Origin: Azotosporobacter soli
GTDB taxonomy: Bacteria > Bacillota > Negativicutes > SG130
Length of the DNA stretch: 64,000 nucleotides
Assembly (NCBI RefSeq): GCF_030542965.1
Contig: NZ_JAUAOA010000011.1
Coordinates: 1 to 64,000 of the forward strand
Reading direction: 5' to 3'
Positions 1-8,793 of the stretch are shown here, piece by piece. Below the pieces are notes generated by a model that was given only the letters and a program-made list of their open reading frames with translations, was not told the origin of the DNA and did not search any database. Each line of letters starts with the position of its first letter. The stretch's first letter is position 1. The translations under genes and the position numbers were made by a program.

Positions 1-25
1 TGAACTGCACCCCCAAAGTTAGACA
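1..25 (+). repeat. Left terminal inverted repeat of the IS3 element
   Basis: This 25-bp end matches the reverse complement of 1259-1283 with a few mismatches. The 9-bp block AAGTTAGACA-side is exact, and C-runs pair with G-runs. A second copy of the CCCCCAAAGTTA sequence appears inverted at 43-56, forming a short palindrome just before orfA. Confidence 0.85.
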
Positions 26-61
26 GTATAGTATACTGAAAATAACTTTGGGGGTGATTTT

Positions 62-409
62 ATGCCAAAAGGGATACCGAATCAAAAATACACTGGGGAA
101 TTTAAACTAAATGTTGTAGAAACAATGCATCGAGAGAAATTAAGTTATCGCGAGATAGCACTGCAATTTGGTATAAGTAGTCACAAGCGTGTCTCCAACT
201 GGGAACGAATCTATCTGGAAGAGGGACCTGAGGGACTTTTCATAGAACGTCGAGGGCGTGGAAGCAAAGGTCGTCCTATCGGGTTACCAAAAAAAACAGA
301 AGAAGACTTACTTGCTGAAGTCCAACGGCTGCGAGCGGAGAATGCCTATTTAAAAAAGTTGAAGGCCTTGGTTCTAGAAGAGGAACGCCAAAGCAAAAGG
401 CGCAAGTGA
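62..409 (+). CDS. IS3-family transposase OrfA (helix-turn-helix subunit)
   Basis: This 115-residue protein supplies the DNA-binding part of the IS3 transposase. An N-terminal helix-turn-helix (about residues 20-55, with YREIALQFGIS) is followed by a basic stretch and a leucine-zipper-like coiled coil (about residues 78-105). The slippery heptamer A AAA AAG lies in the correct frame at 352-358. The -1 frame is open from there into orfB, so the active OrfAB transposase is probably made by programmed -1 frameshifting. A GGGGGTG ribosome site lies just before the ATG. Confidence 0.92.
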   Translation: MPKGIPNQKYTGEFKLNVVETMHREKLSYREIALQFGISSHKRVSNWERIYLEEGPEGLFIERRGRGSKGRPIGLPKKTEEDLLAEVQRLRAENAYLKKLKALVLEEERQSKRRK

Positions 410-1248
410 TTTGGGAACTGAGGCATGAACATAAGATTTCTCTGCTGCTTGAAGTATCCAGTCTGCCGCGCGCTACCTATTACTATTATGCGAAAAAAAG
501 TACGGCAGTTGATAAGTATAGCGCGGTTAAAGAACAGATTACTGCAATCTACACGGAAAACAAAGGTCGCTATGGCTATCGACGTATCACGAATGAACTG
601 CACAATCGCGGATATGTCATTAACCATAAGACAGTACAACGGTTGATGAAAGAACAGGGTATCGTCTGTCGGGTTCGGATGAAAAGATATTGCTCCTACA
701 AGGGCGAGGTTGGCAAAATAGCTTTCAATCTTCTCGAACGGAATTTCGAGGCTGCAAAACCGAATCAGAAGTGGGTTACTGACGTTACAGAGTTCAAGTT
801 ATTTGGGCAGAAGCTGTATCTGTCACCGATACTGGATCTATGCAGTCGTGACATTGTCAGCTATGTTATTTCAGATCGCCCGGCACTCTCTATGGCACTG
901 CGTATGCTGGATAAAGCATTTGCCAAGATTCCAAACAACTCGAATCTCATTCTTCACTCAGATCAAGGCTGGCAATACCAACACAAACGCTATCGGCACG
1001 CACTCAAAGAAAAGGGCATTTCCCAAAGTATGAGCCGAAAAGGGAACTGTCTGGATAATGCCGTTATGGAAAACTTCTTCGGAATACTAAAGAGTGAACT
1101 TCTGTATCTACAGGAGTTTGACTCAGTTGAACATTTCAAGTCGGAGTTGATCGATTATCTCGACTACTACAACAACCGACGCATCAAGACAAAGTTAAAG
1201 GGTTTGCCACCCGCTCTACACAGGCAGCAAACCCTTATGGCTGCTTAA
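406..1248 (+). CDS. IS3-family transposase OrfB (DDE integrase core)
   Basis: This catalytic half of the transposase has an HTH_21-like N-terminus followed by an rve-type integrase core. The DDE triad is visible as TDVTEF, HSDQGWQYQ and DNAVMENFFGILK. The frame is written from the GTG at 406, which overlaps the orfA stop, but it is open back to the A6G slippery site at 352-358, so the natural product is likely an OrfAB fusion. No internal stop or deletion is seen, and the length fits the IS150 group. Confidence 0.92.
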   Translation: MIWELRHEHKISLLLEVSSLPRATYYYYAKKSTAVDKYSAVKEQITAIYTENKGRYGYRRITNELHNRGYVINHKTVQRLMKEQGIVCRVRMKRYCSYKGEVGKIAFNLLERNFEAAKPNQKWVTDVTEFKLFGQKLYLSPILDLCSRDIVSYVISDRPALSMALRMLDKAFAKIPNNSNLILHSDQGWQYQHKRYRHALKEKGISQSMSRKGNCLDNAVMENFFGILKSELLYLQEFDSVEHFKSELIDYLDYYNNRRIKTKLKGLPPALHRQQTLMAA

Positions 1249-1258
1249 AATAAATAGT

Positions 1259-1283
1259 TGTCTAACTTTTTGGGGTCACTTCA
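1259..1283 (-). repeat. Right terminal inverted repeat of the IS3 element
   Basis: This is the inverted partner of positions 1-25. It ends in TTCA, matching the TGAA of the left end. Translation of the disrupted helicase frame runs through this repeat, which explains the artificial N-terminus of the downstream reading frame. Confidence 0.85.
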
Positions 1284-3579
1284 CAAGTTTAGGGTTGTTT
1301 TTCAAAATACTTTTGAGATCACGGATATACGAGTGCGTAACTTGGTTCAACTTGCGTTGATGAAGTTGTTACCCGAAGCGGACAAGGCCTGCAAAGATCT
1401 TTCTAGGATGTTTTATGGTGGAAAAGAAGTGATTTTCCATGATTATGGGGCGACAATTGATGTTGCGCGGCTTCTTTTAAGTTTATGTGAATACTTGACT
1501 GTTAGCGATAATAAAAACTATGCGACCAGTATAAAGAGATTTTGCCAACGAATTGGCTTGGATATGTTGAATGGTTTACCTTATATTGAAATACTTTCAG
1601 ATGAAGAAAGTAAGGAAATCCCACCTGAACTATATAAATATAATAGAAAAGTTGGCGTTTCCTTACAAAATGCAGAAGAACAAGTGGTTCTTCATTTTAA
1701 TGAAAATCTTACTGAACTGAAAGCCAAATCGATGGGAGAAGGTAAGTTCGCTAAGGTTGATATTAATGCGAATGAGCAAAGTCGTAATATTATTAAGCAT
1801 TTTGATTTTGCAAAGCTTTCGGAAAGATGCAGACTCTATGCGGAGATACGGAGTGGGGATTACTGGGGGTTCTATCCTGAGCTTTTTGGTCTTGCAACAA
1901 ATCTGATGACTGTTGAAGGTGGAAAGACTAAATTTATGAATGCGATTGGCGCTCATCCTAACTACTATGATTTGCGCAAATGGGAATATACCATGACTTC
2001 TATAAAAAAGTTAGGTTATTTACCTTCAAATTGCAATAATTTCTGTCCTTTTAAAGATGACTGTGAGCATTCGAAAAATGTTATTGAAACTGTCAAGCTT
2101 ATTCGGGGCAGAGTTAATATAGTTGAACCGCTCAAAGCAATGTCGCTAGAAGAGGCGGAACAAAAACTTAAAGAAGCGTTTGAGAAAGCGTTAGCGTCTC
2201 AAGACAATAAAGTGTTTGTTATAAAAGCACCGACAGGAATAGGAAAGACGGAGTTATATTTGACTCTTGAAAATACGACAATTGCATTGCCGAGACATGA
2301 CTTAAAAGATGAAGTAGCGAAAAGGATGAAAGTAGAGCACAAGGTGATTCCTAAATTGTCGGAATCAAATGAAAATTTTATCGAAGAACTGGGAAAACTT
2401 TATGCGAAAGGCGATTATTGGGGCGCATCTGAATTGAAGAATAGAGTCGCCCAATATGATGATGAAGTAGCAGAATATCTGAAAACAATTGAGCTTTTTA
2501 AGAATGCGAAGGGGACTTTGCTTACAACACATGAGCGATTGATGTTTACTGATGATAATAATACCCAAGTGGTCGTAGATGAGGATGTTATATCAACGAT
2601 GCTTAAAGTGACGACGGTTGATATTAAAGATATTGCAGAAATTGCAAATAAAATTGTCGGATTTGAAAAAGTCATTGAAATCATTAGGAGCAAAAAAGTA
2701 GGTGTGCTAAACTCGGTAGACTTGGAGTTTAGATGGAATATGTCGTTGTTGCCAGAAGAAAAGGCTGAATTTCTGAAAAGTCTTAAGACGATCAATTCAA
2801 ATGTGGTAGATTTCTTAAGCTGTTGTTATTGGATGAAAAATCCTAATGAGACAATAAGCTATATCGTCAAGCGTGAGATGGGAAGAAGAAAAACGATTAT
2901 ACTATCTGCAACAGCGAACAAATTCATTTATGAAAAGCTTTTTGGGGATAGGCTAGTGTTCATTGATATCGGAGCGGTTGAAACTAAAGGAAAAATAGTT
3001 CAATACCCCCAAAGTTCTTTTAGCAGGTATCAAATAGAGCACGGAAAAGAACGCTTAAACCTAGCAAAATCTATCGTCGGGGATCAACCTGTGATTACGT
3101 TTAAGAGATATGCTTGCGAGTTTAAGAATTGTATTGCTAAATATGGAGCTCTTACAGGTACTGATGAATACGCAGGGCAAGATATGGCAATTGTAGGGAC
3201 TCCGCACATAAATGCTAATGCCTATTTATTATATGCGGCGGCATTGTGTGGGGAAGAGTTTACTAATGCTGAAATGAGATATATTCCAATTAAGCACAAA
3301 GGAATGGAGTTTTACTTCAATACATTTGAGAATGAAGTGTTAAGAGAGGTGCAACTTTTTCTAATTGAAGCGGAATTGATACAGGCGATAGGGAGAGCAA
3401 GAATATTAAGGAAAGATTGCACAGTGACAGTTCTCTCGAACTTGGCGATTCCAGGGGCAAAGTTTGTTTATTTAGATAAAAGTCAAATAAAGGAACTGAG
3501 CGAGGCGTCATTCGAGGAGGTTGGTAAAGAAGAAATATGCGAATCCCCCAAAAAACATGAACGAAAACAGTTGAATTGA
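1284..3579 (+). pseudogene. 5'-truncated P-loop helicase/primase-like protein, interrupted by the IS
   Basis: About 764 codons remain. A Walker A motif (PTGIGKTE) lies near nt 2228 and a DEDV Walker B-like motif near nt 2578. A C-terminal segment with LIQAIGRARI resembles helicase motif VI. Before the ATPase part is a cysteine group CNNFCPFKDDC (nt 2030-2065), as in zinc- or iron-sulfur-containing mobile-element helicases. The reading frame has no start of its own: it enters from the IS right repeat, so the N-terminus lies left of the IS or is lost. The exact family was not recognised. The AT-rich composition and the HNH neighbour suggest a phage or integrative-element origin. Confidence 0.6.
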
Positions 3580-3665
3580 AAGATCTGAAATCAATAGTTT
3601 CGATGAGCGCCTCAGAAAAAACAAGTGTAAATTGTCGTGAGCAAATTACGATAGGGGTGAAGGTT

Positions 3666-4742
3666 ATGCTGATGACAAAAGAGGTGATTGTAAAATGGAC
3701 TAATAGGGTAAAAAGACATTATGAAGAAAAAGGGTACTTGTTTTCCGCGATAGGCAAGGAGTTTGTTTGCAAAGTAGAGCATCTGTCGCAAGGATCGAAC
3801 GCAGGTGTTATTGTTAAATGTTCTGTTTGTGGAGATGATTGTGAAGTTAAGTTTTCCAGATATAATCAGATAGTTCAAAACCAAAGAACATATAGATGTC
3901 ACCGTTGTTCTGCTCGCAGAGTTGGCAAAATGAAAAAAACCCCAATACTGATAGTAGAAGAAGCTTTTAAAAGCATGGGATATATTCTTTTGGATAAGGG
4001 GTACAAAGGAAATAGTCAAAAAATCAAATATATGTGTCCTCAACATGGTGAACAAGTGGGAACTTACGCAGGGATCAAAAAAGGGCATGGTTGCATCCGA
4101 TGTGCTAGTTCTTTGCGTGCAAACAGACAAAGAGCGCCATTTAGTGAGGTTCAAAAGCTATTTGACGTTAGAGGACTTATCTTAATCTCAAAAGAGTATT
4201 TTAATGAAGATACACTGATGATATTTATTTGTCCTAAACATCCTGAAAAGGAGCAGGTAACAAATTGTGCAAAACTTCGAGCTGGCTGGGGTGGGTGTCG
4301 ACTTTGCTCTAATGAAGGGCGAAGAGGCGAGAACTCATATAGATGGAAAGGTGGCATATCTAAACTTCAGGAAATTGCTAGGCATACAATGATTTATTCT
4401 TGGAAATTAGAGTCACTAGCAAAAGCGAACTATAGGTGTGATGTTACTGGTATGAATGGAAAATTAGACATTCACCACTTATACCCATTTTCAGATATCT
4501 TTGAACAGGCATTGAAAAACACTGGAATTCCCATATATGACAAAGTCAATCAATACACAGAAGCAGAATTGGAGGTGTTTTCAAAAGAACTTAGTAAAAT
4601 ACATTTTGAAAAGGGGTTAGGAGTGTGCTTGTTGCCTAAAATACATAAGGAGTTCCATAATATTTATGGAAAAATTGATAATAATCCAGAGCAGTATTTT
4701 GAGATAAAGCCATATTTAATGAAAAAGTATAAAGTGAGATAG
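3666..4742 (+). CDS. HNH endonuclease with repeated zinc-binding modules
   Basis: The protein has about 358 residues. The ATG at 3666 follows GGGTGAAGG and a second ATG lies two codons later; the open frame extends upstream but has no ribosome site. Three CxxC/CxxH-type modules come first (CSVCGDDC with CHRCS; CPQHG with CIRCA; CPKHP with CRLCS). Next comes a YRWKGG stretch typical of homing-type HNH proteins, then the HNH core: CDVTGMNGKLDIHHLYPF and a later HKEFH. The zinc modules probably recognise DNA. It could be a homing endonuclease, a phage nuclease or a restriction enzyme. It starts 87 bp after the broken helicase and may have shared a transcript with it. Confidence 0.75.
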   Translation: MLMTKEVIVKWTNRVKRHYEEKGYLFSAIGKEFVCKVEHLSQGSNAGVIVKCSVCGDDCEVKFSRYNQIVQNQRTYRCHRCSARRVGKMKKTPILIVEEAFKSMGYILLDKGYKGNSQKIKYMCPQHGEQVGTYAGIKKGHGCIRCASSLRANRQRAPFSEVQKLFDVRGLILISKEYFNEDTLMIFICPKHPEKEQVTNCAKLRAGWGGCRLCSNEGRRGENSYRWKGGISKLQEIARHTMIYSWKLESLAKANYRCDVTGMNGKLDIHHLYPFSDIFEQALKNTGIPIYDKVNQYTEAELEVFSKELSKIHFEKGLGVCLLPKIHKEFHNIYGKIDNNPEQYFEIKPYLMKKYKVR

Positions 4743-5606
4743 AAGGCTGAAAAAGAGCATGAAGCTTATTAAGCACTAATCGAAATGTTGGAGTTATATA
4801 AAACAAGTGACTGAATGAAGGCCAAAATTGCAAATAAATTGCTTAATAGAGCGTGTTATATGAGAAGGACGAAAAGGAAATATAGACGGACTTCCTTGAA
4901 TTTTAGTGGCAAGGCATGTTGAATGTTACGGTTGTGGAATAAGGACATAGCAAATGAAAGTAAACACAATCATAGCAGTGAAATTGTGATATAAAGAATG
5001 TTTTTTAACCTAGGATTACCCTCTTTTTTCATATGGATTTGATGTGTTTTGAGTCTGCTTTAGTTAAGAAAAGAAGCTTTGAGTTCTCAATGTTTTTAAT
5101 AAAAAGATTGGTCAAGTGTAGTGCAAATAAGGATTTTGGTCGAACATCAGGAGCAGGTTTGTCTGTGAATGTTGGTTTGACGTTTGGATTAAAGCAACAA
5201 GTGAGGTTGTTTTGATAATCGTAAGGGGGGCGAAACACCGTAACAGGAGAAGTAAAGCCTGACTCTCCGTAATATTTTGGAGCAGTAGTGTGGAGTATGA
5301 GGGGAGGGGGTGGGGCTTCTATATGGGGCTGCCCTGTGGCTTGATGGTAGGCAATAATTAATTAGTAAGCTTTTTGCTTTTGCATTAAAAAGTCTAAAAA
5401 AGAAAGTCTAAAAAAATTTTTTTGAATTTTTAAAAGTCTCCTACAGCAATGTCATGAAGAAGTATAAGCTAAGAGGGAGCATCATTGAAGCTGAGAAATC
5501 CTTGGGGCTCAAGTCCAAAGTATTAAAGAAGAACATAGATGATCAAAGAAGTGCAGAGTGCTATATTCAACTGAGCTAGCTAACGTACATAAGAGGGGGT
5601 TGAATT
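4743..5606 (+). other. AT-rich 860-bp stretch without a convincing gene
   Basis: No frame here has both a start with a ribosome site and a recognisable product. A 41-codon frame at 5454-5579 (starting MKKYKLRGS) is open upstream of its ATG and may be a gene fragment. An unusual G-rich tract occupies about 5221-5335, in contrast to the AT-rich surroundings. Short direct repeats of AAAGTCTAAAAAA lie at about 5387-5418. Degenerated mobile DNA is the simplest reading. Confidence 0.5.
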
Positions 5607-5846
5607 ATGTTAGTAATGAATGCAACAACAGCAAGGAAAAATTTATTCAAGTTGATAGATGAAGTGATCTTAACGCATGAGCATATCTGTATTACTGGGA
5701 AAAACGGAAACGTAATAATGATCTCTGAAGAAGATTGGAAGTCAATTCAAGAAAGACTATATTTATCATCTGTGTTAAATATAAAAAGGAAAATATTAAA
5801 AGGATTAAACACCCCTTTAAGTGAATGCGTGGAGGATAATGAATGA
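5607..5846 (+). CDS. Phd/YefM-family antitoxin
   Basis: This 79-residue protein has the typical antitoxin N-terminus MLVMNATTARKNLFKLIDEV followed by HEHICITGKNGNVIMISEEDW, the dimerisation fold of YefM-type type II antitoxins. In the family it binds DNA and neutralises a RelE/YoeB-like RNase. GAGGGGGTTG lies upstream of the ATG. The following frame overlaps its stop by 8 bp, the usual toxin-antitoxin layout, but that toxin is cut short, so the antitoxin appears to be an orphan. Confidence 0.85.
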   Translation: MLVMNATTARKNLFKLIDEVILTHEHICITGKNGNVIMISEEDWKSIQERLYLSSVLNIKRKILKGLNTPLSECVEDNE

Positions 5847-5946
5847 GACGGGAAGATATACTGCTATTATCATGAAGAAAATGGCTGTACTCAGATGGGC
5901 AGTAAGCAACGATAGAGAGGCTGAAAAGTTGTGTAAGATATATTGA
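5839..5946 (+). pseudogene. Remnant of a RelE/YoeB-like toxin
   Basis: The frame starts at ATG 5839, overlaps the antitoxin stop, and ends after 35 codons. The visible part (GRYTAIIMKKMAV, then NDREAEKL) resembles the first strand and helix of YoeB/Txe toxins, which are normally about 85-90 residues. The active-site region is missing and a terminator follows directly, so this looks like a deletion rather than a frameshift. The similarity is judged by eye only. Confidence 0.4.
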
Positions 5947-5979
5947 AAGCACAAGGGGGCAACGACCTTGTGCTTTTTT
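5947..5979 (+). terminator. Rho-independent terminator after the antitoxin/toxin remnant
   Basis: Stem AAGCACAAGG (5947-5956) pairs with CCTTGTGCTT (5966-5975) and runs into a T tract. The stem begins right at the toxin-remnant stop. Confidence 0.85.
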
Positions 5980-6234
5980 GGTAGGGTAGTATGAAAATAA
6001 GGTTTTCAGAGGGTGTAAGAGCATTTTAGTCGGATAACTATATTAGAACAGGGGATGTTCACGACAAATTAATGTGGTATGAAAAAAAGATAATGCATAA
6101 TAATGGAGATCGTTTTGGAGAGAAATCATTGGAAAGAGAAGGGAAATGATGATTATTAGAAGAAATGCTTAAAAAGATGCTTTGTGTAAAACAATGACAA
6201 TGAAAATATAGAGAAATGATTGGGGCTTGTAAAT

Positions 6235-7542
6235 ATGAGATTAATCGGAGAAAAACCAAATGTATTTTCAGAGGATATTTTAGGAAGAGAATCAATAGCA
6301 GATGGGTTGGAGGCTGTAATTCAAGCAGGCAAAAAAAGTATAGTCCTTAGTATTGATGCGGGTTGGGGGAAAGGGAAGACTACATTCATAAATATGTGGA
6401 TTAATAGATTAAGTGAAGCGAAAACATACGAAGTGCTACATTTTAATGCTTGGGAAAATGATGATAGTGGCGATCCATTGTTGGCGCTTATTTGTGAGTT
6501 TGAAGAACAGTTAAAAGGAGAAAGTGAGAAAAAGTACATAGATAAAATTAAGACGTGTGGTAGAATGCTTTTTAAAGCATCTTTATCTACAATGTTAAAG
6601 ATTGTAACCAATAATACGATAAATGCAAGTGACCTAGGCATAGGCGAAGCAAATAGCAAACACCTAGTCGATGGGGCAGGAAAGCTTGGAGAAGTAGAAC
6701 TGTTTCAGGCACAGAAAAAGACCAAGCGAGAGTTTAAAAAAGCTTTACAAGAATATCAAGAACATAAAAATAAAAAGATCATAATTTTTATTGATGAATT
6801 AGATAGATGTAGACCCACCTTTGCGATAGAAACACTAGAAACAATTAAGCATTTGTTTAACATTGACAATTTTATTTTTATACTTGCATTAGATAAGTCA
6901 CAATTATCGTGTTCTGTGCAAACTTTATATGGAAAAGAAATCGATTCAATTGGATATTTGAGACGATTTATTGATGTGGATTTTATACTTCCAGAAGCAA
7001 ATAGGACTATATATACAGATTTTCTATTTGAAAAATATAGTATGACAGGAGAAAATATTAAAATATTTAAGGATTACCTGAAATTATATATTGAGGAGTA
7101 TGATTTGAGTTTGCGTGACTTGGACAAATTGTTCTACCATCTATCTTTGGTACTTCCGATGACGCCGCTAATGAATGAAACGAAATATACACATATCTAT
7201 CTAGAAATGTTTAGTGTTGTTTATGCTCTTTTATCAATAGTGAAAATTAAAGAGCATAAAGGTTATCAAAGGCTGTTAAAAAAAGAAATGTTATATGGTG
7301 GTGAGCTTAAAACGCTAAGAGGCGATATGTCAAGAACAAACTATAATGAGATCATGAATCCCTTTGTAGCTTTAGTTAGTGAGCTTGCTTCAAATAGTAA
7401 AGAGTTTAATTATGATAAGCTTGAAGTCGGAAAAGGTAATTTTGGAGAAGTGATTTCTGTGATAAGTTTACTAGACACAGAGAAAAAAAACATAGTTTTC
7501 TTAAAGCAGCTTGAATTTTCCGACAATTTCAGATCTGGATGA
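6235..7542 (+). CDS. KAP-family P-loop NTPase
   Basis: The protein has 435 residues from the ATG at 6235; a TTG five codons earlier is possible, and neither start has a strong ribosome site. Walker A GWGKGKTT lies near residue 43. The KAP signature HFNAWEND follows. Walker B IIIFIDELDR lies near residue 184, and a LRRFIDVDF sensor-like block is also seen. KAP NTPases often carry membrane segments between the Walker motifs; here only a short weakly hydrophobic insert (about residues 100-120) is seen. It is the first gene of a three-gene set with the DUF262 and HEPN genes (74-bp gap), suggesting an ATP-driven sensor or switch for that module. Confidence 0.85.
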   Translation: MRLIGEKPNVFSEDILGRESIADGLEAVIQAGKKSIVLSIDAGWGKGKTTFINMWINRLSEAKTYEVLHFNAWENDDSGDPLLALICEFEEQLKGESEKKYIDKIKTCGRMLFKASLSTMLKIVTNNTINASDLGIGEANSKHLVDGAGKLGEVELFQAQKKTKREFKKALQEYQEHKNKKIIIFIDELDRCRPTFAIETLETIKHLFNIDNFIFILALDKSQLSCSVQTLYGKEIDSIGYLRRFIDVDFILPEANRTIYTDFLFEKYSMTGENIKIFKDYLKLYIEEYDLSLRDLDKLFYHLSLVLPMTPLMNETKYTHIYLEMFSVVYALLSIVKIKEHKGYQRLLKKEMLYGGELKTLRGDMSRTNYNEIMNPFVALVSELASNSKEFNYDKLEVGKGNFGEVISVISLLDTEKKNIVFLKQLEFSDNFRSG

Positions 7543-7616
7543 GTGATCGAAGTACGCGTGATATGAGAATATGAGAGAAATTTAGAATGGTTTAATAAAA
7601 TTGAGAGGTGTAATGA

Positions 7617-8792
7617 ATGCTGAGCAGTGATGAAGAAAAAAAAGAGATAGATGAGATGTTTGAGAATGAAAGTGAAGAAGACCTAATAGAAGATGAAATA
7701 GCGGAATCGGATAGACGTCTTGTTACGACAGCTTATGATTTTATTGTTCGGTCACTGAAAGACCAGATTGCTGATGAGACTATTATTGTAGATGCAACAT
7801 GGCAAAGGAAGTACGTATGGGATGATATTAAAGCGAGTAAACTAATAGAGTCATTAATTTTAAATGTTCCAATACCAGTATGTTATTTTGCGGAAGAAGA
7901 AAAGTCGGGGCAATATTTGGTTATTGATGGACAACAGCGCTTATGGTCGATTTTTCGTTACTTGAACAATGAATTTTCACTTAGAGGATTAATAACGCTA
8001 GGCCATTTGAATAAAAAACGATTCCATGAATTGGACACGAAATATCAACGATTAATAAGTACTAGAGCAATTCGTTGCATTATATTAACAAGTGAATGTC
8101 ATCCAGAGTTGCGTTTTGATGTTTTTGAACGATTGAATTATGGGTCTGTTCCATTAAATCCACAGGAGTTAAGGCATTGCATTTATCGCGGAGCCTTTAG
8201 TGATCTATTGGCAAAATTAGTGGAAGATAGAACATGGCTTAATTTGATTGGAAAAAAAGAAAGTGACGAAAGACTTCGAGATCAGGAGTTAATTCTACGA
8301 TTTTTAGCATTGCATTTCAGGCTATCAAAGTATAAACCATCCCTCAAGACTTTTCTAAACTCGTTTATGAGAGATCATAAACGAATGTCGAAAAAAGATG
8401 AGACAGACTACAAGGCTCTTTTTGATCGCACAACAAGCAACTTGTGGAAAATGTTTGGTGAAAACGCATTTAGGCGACACGTGAAAAAAAGTGGTGAGGA
8501 GAGTTATGATAAAAATATAAACAAGGCATTATTTGATTTGCAAATGCTTGTAGCAAGCCATCTTGAAATAAATTGCAGTGATTTAAAAATTGCTAAAATA
8601 AGAGACGTATTTTTCCATCTAATGCATGATGATAAATTTATTGATCTGATTTTACGAGCGACGGATCACCGAACTCGTGTTGTAAGCAGATGTGAAATGC
8701 TTAGAGAAAAATTAATTGATAATGGGATAAAGATGGAAGAATTGTTTGAAAAAATTGAATCGATGTCAAAGTTGAGCGTGGAGGCCAACTAA
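7617..8792 (+). CDS. DUF262 (ParB/GmrS-like) domain protein
   Basis: The protein has 391 residues. An acidic N-terminal tail (about 35 residues) precedes a DUF262 domain: WQRKYVWD, then YLVIDGQQRL near residue 102, then FERLNYGSVPLNPQELR. DUF262 proteins share the ParB/sulfiredoxin-like fold and include the GmrS half of type IV restriction enzymes; the DGQQR motif is the catalytic-loop signature. There is no GmrD-type HNH domain at the C-terminus. A GAGAGGTG site precedes the ATG. The next gene starts 1 bp after its stop, so the two are translationally coupled and probably interact. Confidence 0.85.
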   Translation: MLSSDEEKKEIDEMFENESEEDLIEDEIAESDRRLVTTAYDFIVRSLKDQIADETIIVDATWQRKYVWDDIKASKLIESLILNVPIPVCYFAEEEKSGQYLVIDGQQRLWSIFRYLNNEFSLRGLITLGHLNKKRFHELDTKYQRLISTRAIRCIILTSECHPELRFDVFERLNYGSVPLNPQELRHCIYRGAFSDLLAKLVEDRTWLNLIGKKESDERLRDQELILRFLALHFRLSKYKPSLKTFLNSFMRDHKRMSKKDETDYKALFDRTTSNLWKMFGENAFRRHVKKSGEESYDKNINKALFDLQMLVASHLEINCSDLKIAKIRDVFFHLMHDDKFIDLILRATDHRTRVVSRCEMLREKLIDNGIKMEELFEKIESMSKLSVEAN

Positions 8793-8793
8793 A

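Larger units (their letters stand above)
1..1283 (+). mobile_element. IS3-family (IS150-like) insertion sequence, apparently complete
   Basis: The element starts with TG and ends with CA. Its ends are about 25-bp imperfect inverted repeats (1-25 and 1259-1283) sharing the CCCC-AAAGTTAGACA part. It carries the usual overlapping orfA and orfB with a complete DDE catalytic triad. Both ends and the frameshift site look functional. The left end coincides with the first base of the window, so the target duplication cannot be checked. On the right it abuts a helicase reading frame that has lost its start. Confidence 0.9.

Noticed and set aside
5033-5215. Frame of 60 codons in the gap before the antitoxin
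   Set aside because: No ribosome site and no recognisable sequence; it lies in degenerate AT-rich DNA.
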